Positions 35,789-45,607 of a DNA stretch of 64,000 nucleotides are shown here, piece after piece (position 1 is the stretch's first letter; each line of letters begins with the position of its first letter). A program made the position numbers and the translations under genes. This stretch comes from Phaeobacter inhibens DSM 16374 (GTDB lineage: Bacteria; Pseudomonadota; Alphaproteobacteria; Rhodobacterales; Rhodobacteraceae), in contig NZ_KI421498.1 in the NCBI RefSeq assembly GCF_000473105.1, positions 3,205,009 through 3,269,008 of the forward strand, written 5' to 3'. Below the pieces are notes generated by a model that was given only the letters and a program-made list of their open reading frames with translations, was not told the origin of the DNA and did no database searches.

Positions 35789-36766
35789 ATGACCTGTCAT
35801 ATCGCAGAACGCTACATCAGATTCGCGCAGTTGGAGGCCGCAGGTCAGTCGCCGATTTATGAGAGGCTGGCACTGCATGTGGCACGCTCGCAGAACTGTC
35901 TCAGTTTTCTGTCGACGCTGCCTGCGGATCGCCAGCAACCCAACCTGCTGTTTGCTGCAGTACGCCACGTTGCAGGCAACATTTCCTGTCCGGAGGCATT
36001 TGACAGGGTCATCCGCGACCGGGTCGAGGAGGTGGCCGCGGTAATGCGGAGACGGACGACGCAGACAAATGAGCCGGGGCGCTGCGCAGTCTTGCTGCCG
36101 CTTTTGGCGCGGATCACCGGATCGATCGCGTTGATTGAGGTGGGTGCTTCTGCGGGTCTTTGCCTGTTGCCAGATGTCTATGGATACGACTGGGGCGACC
36201 ATAAGCTGCCCCCGCCGCCGGAGTTTGCAGATCGCGCCCCGATATTTCAGTGCAACACATCACCGGGCACACCACGACCGATGGCTCACCCTGATATCAT
36301 CTGGCGGGTTGGGCTGGATCTGAACCCTCTTGACGTCAGTCGCGATGCTGATGTGGCCTGGCTGGAACAGCTGGTCTGGCCCGAACATCAACTGCGCCTT
36401 GATCGGCTGCGGTCCGCGGTTTCGGTCGCACAGTGTTGCCCGCCGCGTCTGGTGGCCGGAGATCTGACGCAGGATCTGCCTGCGTTGATCGCTGAGGCAC
36501 CGCCCAATGCAACCGTCGTCGTCTTTCACACCGCCGTTCTGACCTATGTCGCGGATCAACAGCGGCGGGATGCCTTTGCCAGGAATATGCTTGTGAGTGA
36601 CGCAATCTGGATCAGCAATGAGGGGCCGCGCGTCTTCCCCCAGTTTGCAGCCCGTGCAGGTCAGCATCGGGAAGATATGTTTTTACTTATGCAGAACGGT
36701 CAGCCCTTGGCGTGGACCGGCCCGCATGGGCAGCAGATCGCGTGGCTTTCTGCAACTCAAGCATAG
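35789..36766 (+). CDS. DUF2332-family protein
   Basis: This 325-residue protein matches DUF2332: the N-terminal YIRFAQLEAAGQSPIYERLA, LLFAAVRHVAG, LIEVGASAGLCLLPDVYGYDW and the C-terminal FHTAVLTYV. The GASAGL motif looks like a SAM-binding loop, so a methyltransferase fold is likely, although no substrate is known. The ATG at 35789 follows GGAGG. It carries more leftover in-frame upstream sequence than usual, but that extension is not family-like. Confidence 0.82.
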   Translation: MTCHIAERYIRFAQLEAAGQSPIYERLALHVARSQNCLSFLSTLPADRQQPNLLFAAVRHVAGNISCPEAFDRVIRDRVEEVAAVMRRRTTQTNEPGRCAVLLPLLARITGSIALIEVGASAGLCLLPDVYGYDWGDHKLPPPPEFADRAPIFQCNTSPGTPRPMAHPDIIWRVGLDLNPLDVSRDADVAWLEQLVWPEHQLRLDRLRSAVSVAQCCPPRLVAGDLTQDLPALIAEAPPNATVVVFHTAVLTYVADQQRRDAFARNMLVSDAIWISNEGPRVFPQFAARAGQHREDMFLLMQNGQPLAWTGPHGQQIAWLSATQA

Positions 36767-36777
36767 GGCGCAAGATA

Positions 36778-36801
36778 AAAGCCGCCCGTTGGGGCGGCTT
36801 T
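36778..36801 (+). terminator. Terminator after the DUF2332 gene
   Basis: AAAGCCGCCC pairs with GGGCGGCTTT over a GTTG loop. On the minus strand a T-run also follows, so it can end leuD transcripts as well. Confidence 0.75.
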
Positions 36802-36833
36802 CGCGGTGATACCGAAGGTTACCCTATGTCGGG

Positions 36834-37439
36834 TCAGACCCAGGGGCGCTCCTGCGCAGCCTTGTCCTCAAAGCTGGCGATGGAGGTGGCTTTCTCCATG
36901 GTCAGACCAATGTCGTCGAGCCCGTTCAGCAGGCAGTGCTTCTTGAACGCGTCAACTTCGAACTTGATCACTTCACCATCGGATGTGCTGATCTCCTGCG
37001 CTTCCAGATCGACGGTCATGCGCGCGTTGGCGCCTTTTTCCGCGTCCTTCATCAGCAGATCCACTTGCTCCTGCGGCAGGACGATCGGAAGGATGCCGTT
37101 CTTGAAGCTGTTGTTGAAGAAGATGTCCGCAAAGGATGTGGACACGATGCACTTGATGCCAAAATCGGCAATCGCCCAGGGCGCGTGTTCGCGCGAGGAG
37201 CCGCAGCCAAAGTTGTCGCCCGCAATCAGAATCTCTGCATCGCGGTACTGCGGCTTGTTCAGCACGAAGTCTGCAATCTCGGATCCATCGCGGTTATAGC
37301 GCATCTCGTCAAACAGGTTCTTGCCGAAACCGGTGCGCTGAATGGACTTCAGGAACACCTTCGGGATGATCATGTCGGTGTCGATGTTGACCAGCGGCAT
37401 GGGGGCCGCGATGCCTTGGATCTTAGTGAATTTTTCCAT
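36834..37439 (-). CDS. leuD: 3-isopropylmalate dehydratase small subunit
   Basis: LeuD pairs with LeuC to isomerise 2- to 3-isopropylmalate. The 201-residue protein has the family landmarks [30 protein letters not shown] and [12 protein letters not shown]. It begins 12 bases after the leuC stop, with GGAGC as ribosome binding site, so leuCD form one operon. Confidence 0.96.
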   Translation of the reverse strand: MEKFTKIQGIAAPMPLVNIDTDMIIPKVFLKSIQRTGFGKNLFDEMRYNRDGSEIADFVLNKPQYRDAEILIAGDNFGCGSSREHAPWAIADFGIKCIVSTSFADIFFNNSFKNGILPIVLPQEQVDLLMKDAEKGANARMTVDLEAQEISTSDGEVIKFEVDAFKKHCLLNGLDDIGLTMEKATSIASFEDKAAQERPWV

Positions 37440-37451
37440 TTTGCTCGCTCC

Positions 37452-38855
37452 TTAGTTCAGCTCGCGCACGTCGGTCAGCTTGCCGGTCAGGGCAGCAGCG
37501 GCAGCCATGGCAGGGGACACCAGATGGGTGCGACCCTTATAGCCCTGACGGCCTTCGAAGTTCCGGTTGGAGGTCGCGGCGCAGCGCTCTCCTTCGGACA
37601 GCTGGTCGGGGTTCATAGCCAGACACATGGAGCAACCCGCAAGACGCCATTCAAAACCTGCGTCCTGGAGGATCTCGGCAATGCCTTCTTCCTCGGCCTG
37701 AGCACGGACCAGACCGGAGCCCGGTACGACCATGGCGCGCATGCCGTCCTTGATCTTCTTGCCTTTCACGACTTCGGCAACGGCGCGCAGATCTTCGATG
37801 CGGCCGTTGGTGCAGGAGCCGATGAACACGGTGTCGATCTCAATGTCGGTCAGCTTCTGACCGGGAGTGAGTCCCATGTATTCAAGCGAACGGCGGGCCG
37901 CCTCGACCTTGCCGCCGGTGAAATCCTCAGGCGCAGGTACAACGCCGGTGATCGGCAGCACGTCCTCGGGGCTGGTGCCCCAGGTCACAACCGGCTGGAT
38001 GTCTTCGCCCTTCAGGGTGACAACCTTGTCGAAATGGGCGCCTTCGTCGGTGAACAGCGTCTTCCACCAGTTCAGTGCGGCTTCCCACTGGGCGCCTTTC
38101 GGAGCATGCGGACGGCCTTTGACATATTCGAATGTGGTTTCATCCGGCGCGATGAGGCCAGCACGGGCACCGCCTTCGATCGCCATGTTGCAGACGGTCA
38201 TGCGGCCTTCCATCGTGAGATCGCGGATCGCTTCGCCGCAATACTCAATCACATAGCCGGTGCCACCCGCGGTGCCGGTTTCGCCGATCACAGCCAGAGT
38301 GATGTCCTTGGCAGTGACACCCGGCTTCAGCTTGCCGGTGATCTCCACCTTCATGTTTTTGGATTTCTTCTGGATCAGCGTCTGGGTGGCGAGCACATGC
38401 TCCACCTCAGAGGTGCCGATGCCATGCGCCAGCGCGCCGAACGCACCATGGGTGGCGGTGTGGCTGTCGCCGCAGACCACTGTCATGCCGGGCAGGGTCC
38501 AGCCCTGTTCCGGGCCAACGATATGCACGATGCCCTGACGGACATCGTCCACTGGGTAATAGTGCACGCCGAATTCACGGGCGTTTTTGTCGAGCGCTTC
38601 GACCTGAATGCGGCTTTCCTCATTCTCGATGCCTTTGGCGCGGTCGAGCGTGGTCGGCACGTTGTGATCCGGCACCGCGATGGTTTTATCGGGCGCGTGT
38701 ACCTTGCGACCTGCCATGCGCAGGCCTTCAAACGCCTGCGGGCTGGTCACTTCGTGAACCAGATGGCGGTCAATATAGAGCAGGCAGGTGCCGTCTTCTG
38801 CTTCATGCGCAACATGCGCATCCCAGATTTTGTCGTAAAGCGTCTTGGGGGACAT
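37452..38855 (-). CDS. leuC: 3-isopropylmalate dehydratase large subunit
   Basis: LeuC carries the 4Fe-4S cluster of isopropylmalate isomerase. The 467-residue protein has the aconitase-type cluster cysteines in [10 protein letters not shown] and [11 protein letters not shown], plus [30 protein letters not shown]-type blocks. The start [11 protein letters not shown] at 38855 has GGAGAGG-like sequence upstream; an earlier in-frame start at 38945 is not family-like. Operon with leuD. Confidence 0.96.
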   Translation of the reverse strand: MSPKTLYDKIWDAHVAHEAEDGTCLLYIDRHLVHEVTSPQAFEGLRMAGRKVHAPDKTIAVPDHNVPTTLDRAKGIENEESRIQVEALDKNAREFGVHYYPVDDVRQGIVHIVGPEQGWTLPGMTVVCGDSHTATHGAFGALAHGIGTSEVEHVLATQTLIQKKSKNMKVEITGKLKPGVTAKDITLAVIGETGTAGGTGYVIEYCGEAIRDLTMEGRMTVCNMAIEGGARAGLIAPDETTFEYVKGRPHAPKGAQWEAALNWWKTLFTDEGAHFDKVVTLKGEDIQPVVTWGTSPEDVLPITGVVPAPEDFTGGKVEAARRSLEYMGLTPGQKLTDIEIDTVFIGSCTNGRIEDLRAVAEVVKGKKIKDGMRAMVVPGSGLVRAQAEEEGIAEILQDAGFEWRLAGCSMCLAMNPDQLSEGERCAATSNRNFEGRQGYKGRTHLVSPAMAAAAALTGKLTDVRELN

Positions 38856-39161
38856 GAGTCCTCTCCCGTAGTTTTTGGAATATAGCTGGCAAAATGGCTT
38901 GGCGGCAGCCTTATAGCCGCGCCAGGACCGTGCGGGCGGCACCAAAGAACCGTTCGCGCAGGCGTGCGCGATCTTGCAGCTCGATATGATGGGCCAAAAC
39001 GAGGGTCATGGCTGTCAGATACATCTGCTGACCGTGGCAATCAAGATTCGTTCTGAAACGCAATGAACAGGAGGGCGGCACTAGGGATTGCGGTATCAGC
39101 CAAAGTCGCGCCTTGATTGGAACCAGAAGGGGCGTCAGACTCGCTGGCAAAAGGGAGCGTT
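38856..39161. other. Divergent intergenic region between leuC and mscS-like gene
   Basis: These 306 bases carry no convincing gene. They must contain the leuCD promoter (minus strand) and that of the channel gene (plus strand). I see no clear attenuator hairpin or run of leucine codons ahead of leuC. Confidence 0.5.
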
Positions 39162-40523
39162 ATGAATCCGGACGAACAGATCGAGACCAAAGATGCGCTG
39201 GCCGAAAGCACGGCTGAGGCGATTGAATTGGGGCAGCAGCTGTGGGATTTCCTGACCAATACGGCTGAGGTTCTGCTGCGCCCCTGGAATGCCTATCAGC
39301 TCGGGATCGCAGCAGGTCTGCTGGTGTTGGCCGCGGTTTTGGCCAAACCCATCGCAGGGGCTTTTCACGATTGGCTGCGTGGTCGCACTGGCTGGCCGCG
39401 TTGGCGTATGCGGGCCGGGCTTGTCTTGCACAAGCGTATTCGCGGCATCCTTTTTGTTTTGCTGATCTGGACCACGGTTCTGATCATGCAGGATATCACC
39501 TGGCCCAGCAGATCACGCCTATTGGTGGTGATCGCAAACCTATCCCTGGCCTGGCTGATCGTGTCTTTCGCGACGCGGCTTGTTGCCAATCCGCTCCTTC
39601 GAAAGCTGGTAAAATATGGCGCCTGGACCTGGGTCACGCTGCGCATCCTCGGAATTACGGCTGAAGCAACGGCGTTTCTTGACAGCGTGGCGATTGATTT
39701 TGGGGATCTGAGGATCTCGTTGTTCTTGATTGTTCAGGCGGTGGTCATTCTTGGTGTCATGCTTACGCTGGCGCGCGCGATTTCATCCGTCGCCGCGAAC
39801 CGGATCCGTAACAATCCGGACATCTCACCGTCAATGCAGGTGCTGGGCGCCAAGCTGGCGCAGATCCTGCTGCTTGGCGGTGCCTTCTTTATTGGGTTGA
39901 AGGCGATCGGAATCGACCTGACGGGCCTTGCGGTCCTGTCTGGTGCCATCGGTGTCGGCCTAGGTTTTGGCCTGCAAAAGGTCGTATCCAATCTGGTGTC
40001 GGGCCTCATCATTCTGCTGGATAAATCCATCAAGCCGGGGGATGTAATCTCGCTGGGCGAGACCTTCGGCTGGATCAATTCTCTCGGCGCGCGCTACGTG
40101 TCGGTGGTGACCCGTGATGGGCGAGAATATCTGATCCCGAACGAGGATTTCATCACCAATGAGGTGGTCAACTGGTCCCATACGGACCGATTCGTGCGGC
40201 TGGATCTGAATTTTGGCACCGGCTACAGCGATGACCCGCATGAGGTGCGCCGGGTTGCAATTGAGGCCGCCAAGACCGTGGGGCGTGTGCTGAGTGGCGG
40301 CAATCGCGCGCCCGTCTGTCACATCGTCGGATTTGGGGACAGCAGTGTGGATTATGTTCTGCGGTTCTGGATCAGCGATCCGACAGGCGGGCTCACCAAC
40401 ATCCGCGGCAATGTCTATCTGGCGCTCTGGGATGCCTTCAAAGGTGCCGGAATCTCAATCCCCTTCCCGCAGCGGGAGGTGCGCGTGTTGAACGAGGCCC
40501 TGCCTGTGGCAATGCAGGACTGA
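39162..40523 (+). CDS. MscS-family mechanosensitive channel
   Basis: This 453-residue protein is a larger-than-E. coli MscS channel that relieves turgor after osmotic down-shock. It has about five to six membrane helices; the pore helix is the Gly/Ala-rich AVLSGAIGVGLGFGLQKVVSNLVSG, followed by the beta domain ILLDKSIKPGDVISLGETFGWINSLGARYVSVVTRDG and the alpha/beta vestibule domain. The N-terminal 40 residues are soluble and acidic. AAAGGGAG precedes the ATG. Confidence 0.9.
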   Translation: MNPDEQIETKDALAESTAEAIELGQQLWDFLTNTAEVLLRPWNAYQLGIAAGLLVLAAVLAKPIAGAFHDWLRGRTGWPRWRMRAGLVLHKRIRGILFVLLIWTTVLIMQDITWPSRSRLLVVIANLSLAWLIVSFATRLVANPLLRKLVKYGAWTWVTLRILGITAEATAFLDSVAIDFGDLRISLFLIVQAVVILGVMLTLARAISSVAANRIRNNPDISPSMQVLGAKLAQILLLGGAFFIGLKAIGIDLTGLAVLSGAIGVGLGFGLQKVVSNLVSGLIILLDKSIKPGDVISLGETFGWINSLGARYVSVVTRDGREYLIPNEDFITNEVVNWSHTDRFVRLDLNFGTGYSDDPHEVRRVAIEAAKTVGRVLSGGNRAPVCHIVGFGDSSVDYVLRFWISDPTGGLTNIRGNVYLALWDAFKGAGISIPFPQREVRVLNEALPVAMQD

Positions 40524-40619
40524 GACGCGTTCTGACAGGGCAGGCGGGTCAGGCACGTCGTTATTTTACGCTGACCTTACGCCTGCACAATGCGCATAGC
40601 AGCCGGCCATCAAGGTTCA

Positions 40620-40648
40620 TTGAAAAACCGCATATGGCTTGCTACATT
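40620..40648 (+). promoter_or_regulatory. Sigma-70-type promoter for rsfS
   Basis: TTGAAA (40620-40625) and TACATT (40643-40648) are separated by 17 bases, about 50 bases ahead of the first ribosome binding site. Confidence 0.6.
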
Positions 40649-40696
40649 AAGGCAACCCCAGCGCCGGGGGACCGGCGGCGCGTTACAAGGAGGACA

Positions 40697-40753
40697 ATGT
40701 CCTGTCACCCGAACCTCAGGCGGCCCCAGATGCTGGCCGCGGAGTGGCCGTAA
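40697..40753 (+). CDS. Possible 18-codon leader cistron overlapping rsfS
   Basis: A near-perfect AAGGAGG stands before this ATG, better than the site for rsfS itself. It encodes 18 residues (MSCHPNLRRPQMLAAEWP), and its TAA overlaps the rsfS ATG as TAATG, so ribosomes could re-start on rsfS. Equally, the rsfS frame is open upstream with protein-like residues, so a one-base error or frameshift could have made a false leader. Confidence 0.4.
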   Translation: MSCHPNLRRPQMLAAEWP

Positions 40754-41121
40754 TGGCTACCAAATCACAGCCAACCAGCGATGAGCTGCTGGCGCGTGTT
40801 CTTTCCTCGCTGAATGACGACAAGGCTGAAGACGTCGTGCAGATCGACCTGCGCGGTAAAACGGCTATTGGCGATCACATGGTTATAGCCTCGGGCCGCT
40901 CGACCCGTCAGGTGGCGTCTATGGCTGAAAAGCTGGCTGACCGGCTGAAGCAGGAATACGGCATGGTCTGCAAGGTCGAAGGCAAAGACACCGGCGACTG
41001 GGTGCTGATCGATACCGGCGATATCATCGTCCATCTGTTCCGCCCGGAAGTGCGCGAATTCTATCAGCTCGAAAAGATGTGGCTGCCTGCGGGCACGTCA
41101 CCCGCCCAGAGCGAGAACTGA
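40753..41121 (+). CDS. rsfS: Ribosomal silencing factor RsfS
   Basis: RsfS (formerly Iojap) binds uL14 on the 50S subunit and blocks joining to 30S in starvation. The 122-residue protein shows the family blocks DDVQ-like KAEDVVQIDL, DHMVIASGRSTRQV and the GDWVLIDTGDIIVHLF stretch. GGAG lies nine bases before the chosen ATG. rlmH follows, as in many bacteria where the two form an operon. Confidence 0.93.
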   Translation: MATKSQPTSDELLARVLSSLNDDKAEDVVQIDLRGKTAIGDHMVIASGRSTRQVASMAEKLADRLKQEYGMVCKVEGKDTGDWVLIDTGDIIVHLFRPEVREFYQLEKMWLPAGTSPAQSEN

Positions 41122-41205
41122 TCCCAGACCGGATCCGGTTCCATCAGATCGGCCCGTGCAGAGCGCAGCATGCGCCTGGCGCGGGCCTGTATCGAAAGTG
41201 TCCTC

Positions 41206-41676
41206 ATGAAAGTTCATTTCTGTGTGGTCGGGCGCCTACGGGCCAGCCCGGAAAAGCAGCTGATCGACGACTATATTGAGCGCTTCGACCGCAGCGGTCG
41301 GGCGCTTGGTCTTGGGCCCTGTCGCATTACCGAAGTCGAGGACAAGAAAAACGCAGGCATGGCCGCCGAGGCGGAACTGCTGCGCAAGGCAATCCCCAAG
41401 GGGGCTGTCATCTGCACATTGGACGAACGCGGCAAATTGCTGAGTTCACCTGATTTCTCAAAACGTCTTGCCGATTGGCGCGATACCGGTCGCCAGGATG
41501 TTGCCTTTGTGATCGGGGGTGCGGATGGGATTGATCCCAGCCTGCGCGCTGAGGCGGATTTCTCGATCTCTTTGGGAAAGATGGTCTGGCCGCATATGCT
41601 GGTGCGGGTGCTTCTGGCGGAACAGATCTACCGCGCCGCGACCATTCTAGCAGGCAGCCCGTATCACCGGGTCTAA
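41206..41676 (+). CDS. rlmH: 23S rRNA pseudouridine-1915 N3-methyltransferase
   Basis: RlmH is a small SPOUT-class methyltransferase acting on assembled 70S ribosomes at helix 69. At 156 residues it is family length and ends in the typical trefoil-knot region: FVIGGADGIDPSLR, LGKMVWPHMLVRVLLAEQIYRA and the terminal YHRV. The ATG at 41206 begins the conserved MKVHFCVVG. Likely cotranscribed with rsfS. Confidence 0.94.
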   Translation: MKVHFCVVGRLRASPEKQLIDDYIERFDRSGRALGLGPCRITEVEDKKNAGMAAEAELLRKAIPKGAVICTLDERGKLLSSPDFSKRLADWRDTGRQDVAFVIGGADGIDPSLRAEADFSISLGKMVWPHMLVRVLLAEQIYRAATILAGSPYHRV

Positions 41677-41715
41677 CCTCTGCGCCCCTCCCCGCAAGTC
41701 ACGCCATTGCTGGCG

Positions 41716-42084
41716 TCAGCAGGAGGAGCAGGCAAGTGGCAGCACATAGGTTGCTTCGGACCAGCCATCTACATTGCACCGGGCTTGGATCAGAACGGTG
41801 TCTATTCCCTTCGGTATTGTCACACCAGCCAATGATCTGGTGAAGGGCTGTTCGTTCACGTGCGGATGGGCCAGCTCGCGCAGGCCCAGCACTTTGCCGT
41901 CTGTGTCCAGCACACGCCAGCCATCTGCATAGTGATCCCAGCCGCTGTCCGGATGGGTTAGCGTGACACTTATGCGCCAGCTGTTGCCGGTCTGCTGCGC
42001 GGTCGCGTCGCTTATATGGGGATCATCGGCCAGCGCCACCGCAGGCAGCCAAATCAGAGAGAGAAGAGTGATGCATCGGATCAT
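41716..42084 (-). CDS. Small exported protein of unknown function
   Basis: This 122-residue protein has a clear signal peptide cut after ALA (residue 19). The mature domain reads like a small beta-sandwich (SWRISVTLTHPDSGWDHYADGWRVLD), with cysteines near the middle and a CSSC at the very end that could bind metal or form a disulfide. No family name is assigned with confidence. It follows the DUF599 gene by 36 bases on the same strand, and the two probably form an operon. Confidence 0.7.
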   Translation of the reverse strand: MIRCITLLSLIWLPAVALADDPHISDATAQQTGNSWRISVTLTHPDSGWDHYADGWRVLDTDGKVLGLRELAHPHVNEQPFTRSLAGVTIPKGIDTVLIQARCNVDGWSEATYVLPLACSSC

Positions 42085-42120
42085 GGCCTGAGTATAGGCG
42101 TGAAGCGCATACCATCGTTG

Positions 42121-42879
42121 TCACATCTGCGTGTTGCCCCGGTCGGCGCCTGCGGTGACGTCTGGCACAGGCGGGGTCGTATTCGCGGGCACACGCTGCA
42201 AAATGCTGCGCGATTGTGAAGCAAACTCGCGGCGGTAGAGCACGGCAAAGGTCACCAGGGCGGCTGCAATCAGCGCCCAAGGCCCGATCAGCCAAGCCAC
42301 GGCGGCAAGGGCGAAATAGGTCGATCGCATGGCGCGGTTGAAACTACGTGCCGCGGTGATGCTGAGATCCGCAGCCTGATTGGCACGGGGGTAGGCTTGC
42401 GCGTCTGCGTCAGTGTTGGGCACCGCCGCCATCAGCACAAAACAGTAACCGAACAAACGGTGCGCCCAAACATATTTCAGAAACGCGTTCGACAGCAGCA
42501 ATAGCACCATCAGGATTTTGACATCCCAGACAAAGGCTGGCGCGCTCTCCAGGCTCAGATCTTGTGCGACGCCGGCCAATTGATCTGTATTGCCAATCAG
42601 CGCAAGCCCGCCGCCAATTGCGATCATTGAGGCGGAGGCAAAGAACGCACTGCCTTGCCGCAGATTTGAGATCAGCTGCGCGTCAAAGATCCTCGGCTCG
42701 CGTTGCACCATCTGAATCATCCAGGCATGCCGGAACTCAGCCATCAGGCCAGAGACTGACGGATACTCTGCCTTGGCATTTTCGATGCGCCATCCAATGC
42801 CAAGCCAGCACAGGATCAAAAACACGCAAGCTGCCAGATCAGCAGGTGAAAACAGGGTGATACGGTCGAGCAGGGTCAT
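42121..42879 (-). CDS. DUF599-family membrane protein
   Basis: This 252-residue protein has four predicted membrane helices (near 15-30, 75-97, 117-150 and 190-212) and matches DUF599 by the blocks around LCWLGIGWRIEN, NLRQGSAFFASASMIAIGG and RSFNRAMRSTYFALAA. Function is unknown. It is divergent from glcD and probably cotranscribed with the small exported protein that follows. Confidence 0.8.
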   Translation of the reverse strand: MTLLDRITLFSPADLAACVFLILCWLGIGWRIENAKAEYPSVSGLMAEFRHAWMIQMVQREPRIFDAQLISNLRQGSAFFASASMIAIGGGLALIGNTDQLAGVAQDLSLESAPAFVWDVKILMVLLLLSNAFLKYVWAHRLFGYCFVLMAAVPNTDADAQAYPRANQAADLSITAARSFNRAMRSTYFALAAVAWLIGPWALIAAALVTFAVLYRREFASQSRSILQRVPANTTPPVPDVTAGADRGNTQM

Positions 42880-42969
42880 GTAGTGACCCTAGCTGTGGAA
42901 CTGCGGACTTGCCAGTTGTGAAAATTGGTAATATTAGTTTACCAAATCATGCATCCACAGGAGAGCCCC

Positions 42970-44418
42970 ATGGAGATGCCCATCCCAGACCAGACAGTGT
43001 TGTCACAGAAGACGGAGTTGGCATTGCGGCTTGCGGCGGTCTTGCCGGATGATGCGCTGGTTCAGGACCCGGCGGAGACCCGCGCCTATGAATGCGATGC
43101 GCTGACGGCATATAAATGTCCGCCGATGCTGGTTGTCCTGCCGCGCACGACCAAGGAAGTCTCCGATGTGCTGCGAATCTGCCATGCGGCTGGTGTTCCG
43201 GTGGTGCCGCGCGGCGCGGGCACCTCACTTGCCGGTGGCGCTCTGCCGACAGCTGATTGCGTGATCCTTGGTGTCGCGCGGATGAATGCTGTACTGGAGA
43301 CGGATTACGACAACCGCATTATCCGGGTGCAGACCGGGCGCACCAATCTGAGCGTATCAGGCGCGGTGGAGGAGGAAGAGTTTTTCTATGCGCCGGATCC
43401 ATCGTCGCAGTTGGCTTGTGCGATTGCAGGCAATATCGCGATGAACTCCGGCGGTGCCCATTGTCTGAAATATGGCGTCACCACCAACAACCTCATGGGG
43501 GTGACCATGGTGATGATGGATGGCACCGTGGTGGAAATCGGCGGCGCCCATCTGGATGCTGGTGGGCTGGATCTGCTGGGTGTGATCTGTGGCAGTGAGG
43601 GACAGCTGGGGGTGGTGACCGAAGCCACCCTTCGCATTTTGCGCAAACCCGAAGGTGCGCGTCCGGTGCTGATTGGCTATGACAGCAACGAAGTAGCCGG
43701 TGCCTGCGTCAGCGACATCATCAAGGCAGGCGTGTTGCCGGTCGCGATTGAGTTCATGGACCGACCTTGCATTGAGGCCTGTGAAGCCTTTGCCAAGGCG
43801 GGTTATCCGATGTGCGAAGCCTTGCTGATCGTCGAAGTCGAAGGCAGCGATGCGGAAATCGATCACCAGTTGCGGCTGATCACTGAAATCGCCCGCTCCC
43901 ACAATCCGGTGGAACTGCGCGAGGCCCGCGATAGCGATGAGGCTGCCCGCATCTGGCTGGGCCGGAAATCGGCCTTTGGTGCGATGGGGCAGATCAATGA
44001 CTACATGTGTCTGGACGGCACAATTCCGGTCACATCGCTGCCCCATGTGCTGCGCCGCATCGGAGAGATGAGCAAGGAATTTGGTCTGGATGTCGCCAAT
44101 GTGTTTCACGCGGGCGATGGCAATATGCATCCTTTGATCCTGTTTGATGCCAACAAACCCGGCGATCTGGAAACCTGCGAGGCCTTCGGCGCTGAAATCC
44201 TGAAACTCTGTGTGGAGGTCGGTGGCTGCCTGACGGGGGAACATGGTGTCGGGATCGAAAAGCGTGATCTGATGCTGGATCAATATGGCGTTGCGGATAT
44301 CGAGGCACAGCTGCGGGTGAAGGATGTGTTCGACCCGAAGTGGCTGCTGAACCCGGCCAAGGTCTTCCCCCTCTCGACCACGCAAAGCCGCCGAACCCCG
44401 GCAGTGACACCCCTGTAA
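42970..44418 (+). CDS. glcD: Glycolate oxidase subunit GlcD (FAD-linked)
   Basis: GlcD is the flavin subunit that oxidises glycolate (or D-lactate) to glyoxylate. The 482-residue protein has the FAD-binding PCMH block (PRGAGTSLAGGALP, NIAMNSGGAHCLKYGVTTNN) and the C-terminal FAD-oxidase half ending GEHGVGIEKRDLM. The ATG at 42970 opens the family start; a frame ATG at 42925 lacks a ribosome binding site. glcE and glcF follow, giving the complete three-subunit enzyme. Confidence 0.94.
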   Translation: MEMPIPDQTVLSQKTELALRLAAVLPDDALVQDPAETRAYECDALTAYKCPPMLVVLPRTTKEVSDVLRICHAAGVPVVPRGAGTSLAGGALPTADCVILGVARMNAVLETDYDNRIIRVQTGRTNLSVSGAVEEEEFFYAPDPSSQLACAIAGNIAMNSGGAHCLKYGVTTNNLMGVTMVMMDGTVVEIGGAHLDAGGLDLLGVICGSEGQLGVVTEATLRILRKPEGARPVLIGYDSNEVAGACVSDIIKAGVLPVAIEFMDRPCIEACEAFAKAGYPMCEALLIVEVEGSDAEIDHQLRLITEIARSHNPVELREARDSDEAARIWLGRKSAFGAMGQINDYMCLDGTIPVTSLPHVLRRIGEMSKEFGLDVANVFHAGDGNMHPLILFDANKPGDLETCEAFGAEILKLCVEVGGCLTGEHGVGIEKRDLMLDQYGVADIEAQLRVKDVFDPKWLLNPAKVFPLSTTQSRRTPAVTPL

Positions 44419-44431
44419 CAGTGGCCATATG

Positions 44432-44487
44432 GCAGACCCTGTGCGGGTCTGCAGCGGGGGCTTTGCCCCCACGACCCCCAGAGTATT
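44432..44487. repeat. Two hairpins of a Roseobacter-type intergenic element between glcD and glcE
   Basis: GCAGACCC-TGTGC-GGGTCTGC (44432-44452) is followed by GGGGGCTTTGCCCCC (44456-44470) and a short AGAGTATTT. The same style of element, with GATATTTT, stands at 60225. No T-run follows the hairpins here, so the operon probably reads through. Confidence 0.6.
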
Positions 44488-44503
44488 TCGGAAAGGTGAA
44501 AAC

Positions 44504-45604
44504 ATGACACCTCAGAGTGAGGCCGAGCTGGCCCAGATCATAGCAGGGGCAACAGCGCCTCTGGCTGTCAGCGGCGGTGGCACCCGCGGTCTGTCGACGG
44601 GCGGTGAGACGCTCAGTGTGGCGGGTCTCAACGGCGTCACACTTTATGAGCCCGGGGCCCTGACACTGGTTGTGCAGGCAGGCACATCGGTGGAGGAGGT
44701 GCAGGCGCTGTTGGCGGGGGAAAATCAGCGGCTGGCCTTTGAGCCGATGGCTCATCGCGGGTTGCTTGGAACCAAAGGAACGCCGACGATAGGCGGGGTG
44801 TTTGCGGCCAATGTCTCTGGCCCCCGACGTATCCAATGCGGCGCGGCACGGGATTTCCTGCTGGGGGTGCGCTTTGTCGACGGGCGTGGCGAGGTGCTGA
44901 GCAATGGCGGCCGGGTGATGAAGAACGTGACCGGTTACGACCTCGTGAAGCTGATGGCGGGTTCTCATGGCACCCTGGGGGTATTGAGCGAGGTGTCGCT
45001 GAAGGTTCTGCCGTGTTCGGAGGCCTGCGCGACGGTGACAGTGCATGTGGCTGATCTGACGCCGGCGGTCGCCGCGATGTCGACGGCGCTCGGCTCGCCC
45101 TATGATGTGACCGGCGCGGCCTATGATCCGGCTACAGCTATGGTTCATATTCGGGTTGAGGGGTTTGAGGCCTCCGTCACCTATCGCGCGGAGGCTCTCA
45201 AAATGGCGCTTGGTAAATTTGGAGAGGTGAGCCTTGCCCTTGGTGCCGGGGATGCATTGTGGGAAGGGATCCGCGATGTCGCGGCGTTTCATGACCGACC
45301 GGGGGATGTCTGGCGAATCTCGGTCAAGCCGTCGGATGCAGTTGCACTGGCGCCTGCGCTGGAGGCGGAGGGTTTGCTGTTCGACTGGGGCGGAGGGCTG
45401 ATCTGGGCGCTGGTTCCGGCAGGGAGGGATCTGCGGTCCCGGTTGACGGTGCCGGGTTACGCGACTTTGGTGCGCGCCAGCGCGCAGACACGGGCGGAGC
45501 TAGGCCAGTTCCAGCCGCAACCGGGGCCACTCGCCGCGATATCGGGGGGGCTGCGACGCCAATTTGACCCCCGTGGCATTCTTAATCCGGGACTGATGGG
45601 GTAG
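44504..45604 (+). CDS. glcE: Glycolate oxidase subunit GlcE
   Basis: GlcE is the second FAD-domain subunit of glycolate oxidase. The 366-residue protein shows a reduced PCMH fold (GGTRGLSTGG, TIGGVFAANVSGPRRIQCGAARDFLLG, NVTGYDLVKLMAGSHGTLGV) without the full catalytic cap of GlcD. The ATG at 44504 follows GAAAGGTGA. glcF starts four bases after its stop. Confidence 0.93.
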   Translation: MTPQSEAELAQIIAGATAPLAVSGGGTRGLSTGGETLSVAGLNGVTLYEPGALTLVVQAGTSVEEVQALLAGENQRLAFEPMAHRGLLGTKGTPTIGGVFAANVSGPRRIQCGAARDFLLGVRFVDGRGEVLSNGGRVMKNVTGYDLVKLMAGSHGTLGVLSEVSLKVLPCSEACATVTVHVADLTPAVAAMSTALGSPYDVTGAAYDPATAMVHIRVEGFEASVTYRAEALKMALGKFGEVSLALGAGDALWEGIRDVAAFHDRPGDVWRISVKPSDAVALAPALEAEGLLFDWGGGLIWALVPAGRDLRSRLTVPGYATLVRASAQTRAELGQFQPQPGPLAAISGGLRRQFDPRGILNPGLMG

Positions 45605-45607
45605 ACG

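Noticed and set aside
36936-38885. A 649-codon plus-strand frame
   Set aside because: It is antisense to leuD and leuC, which match their families fully; the frame is a GC-bias shadow.
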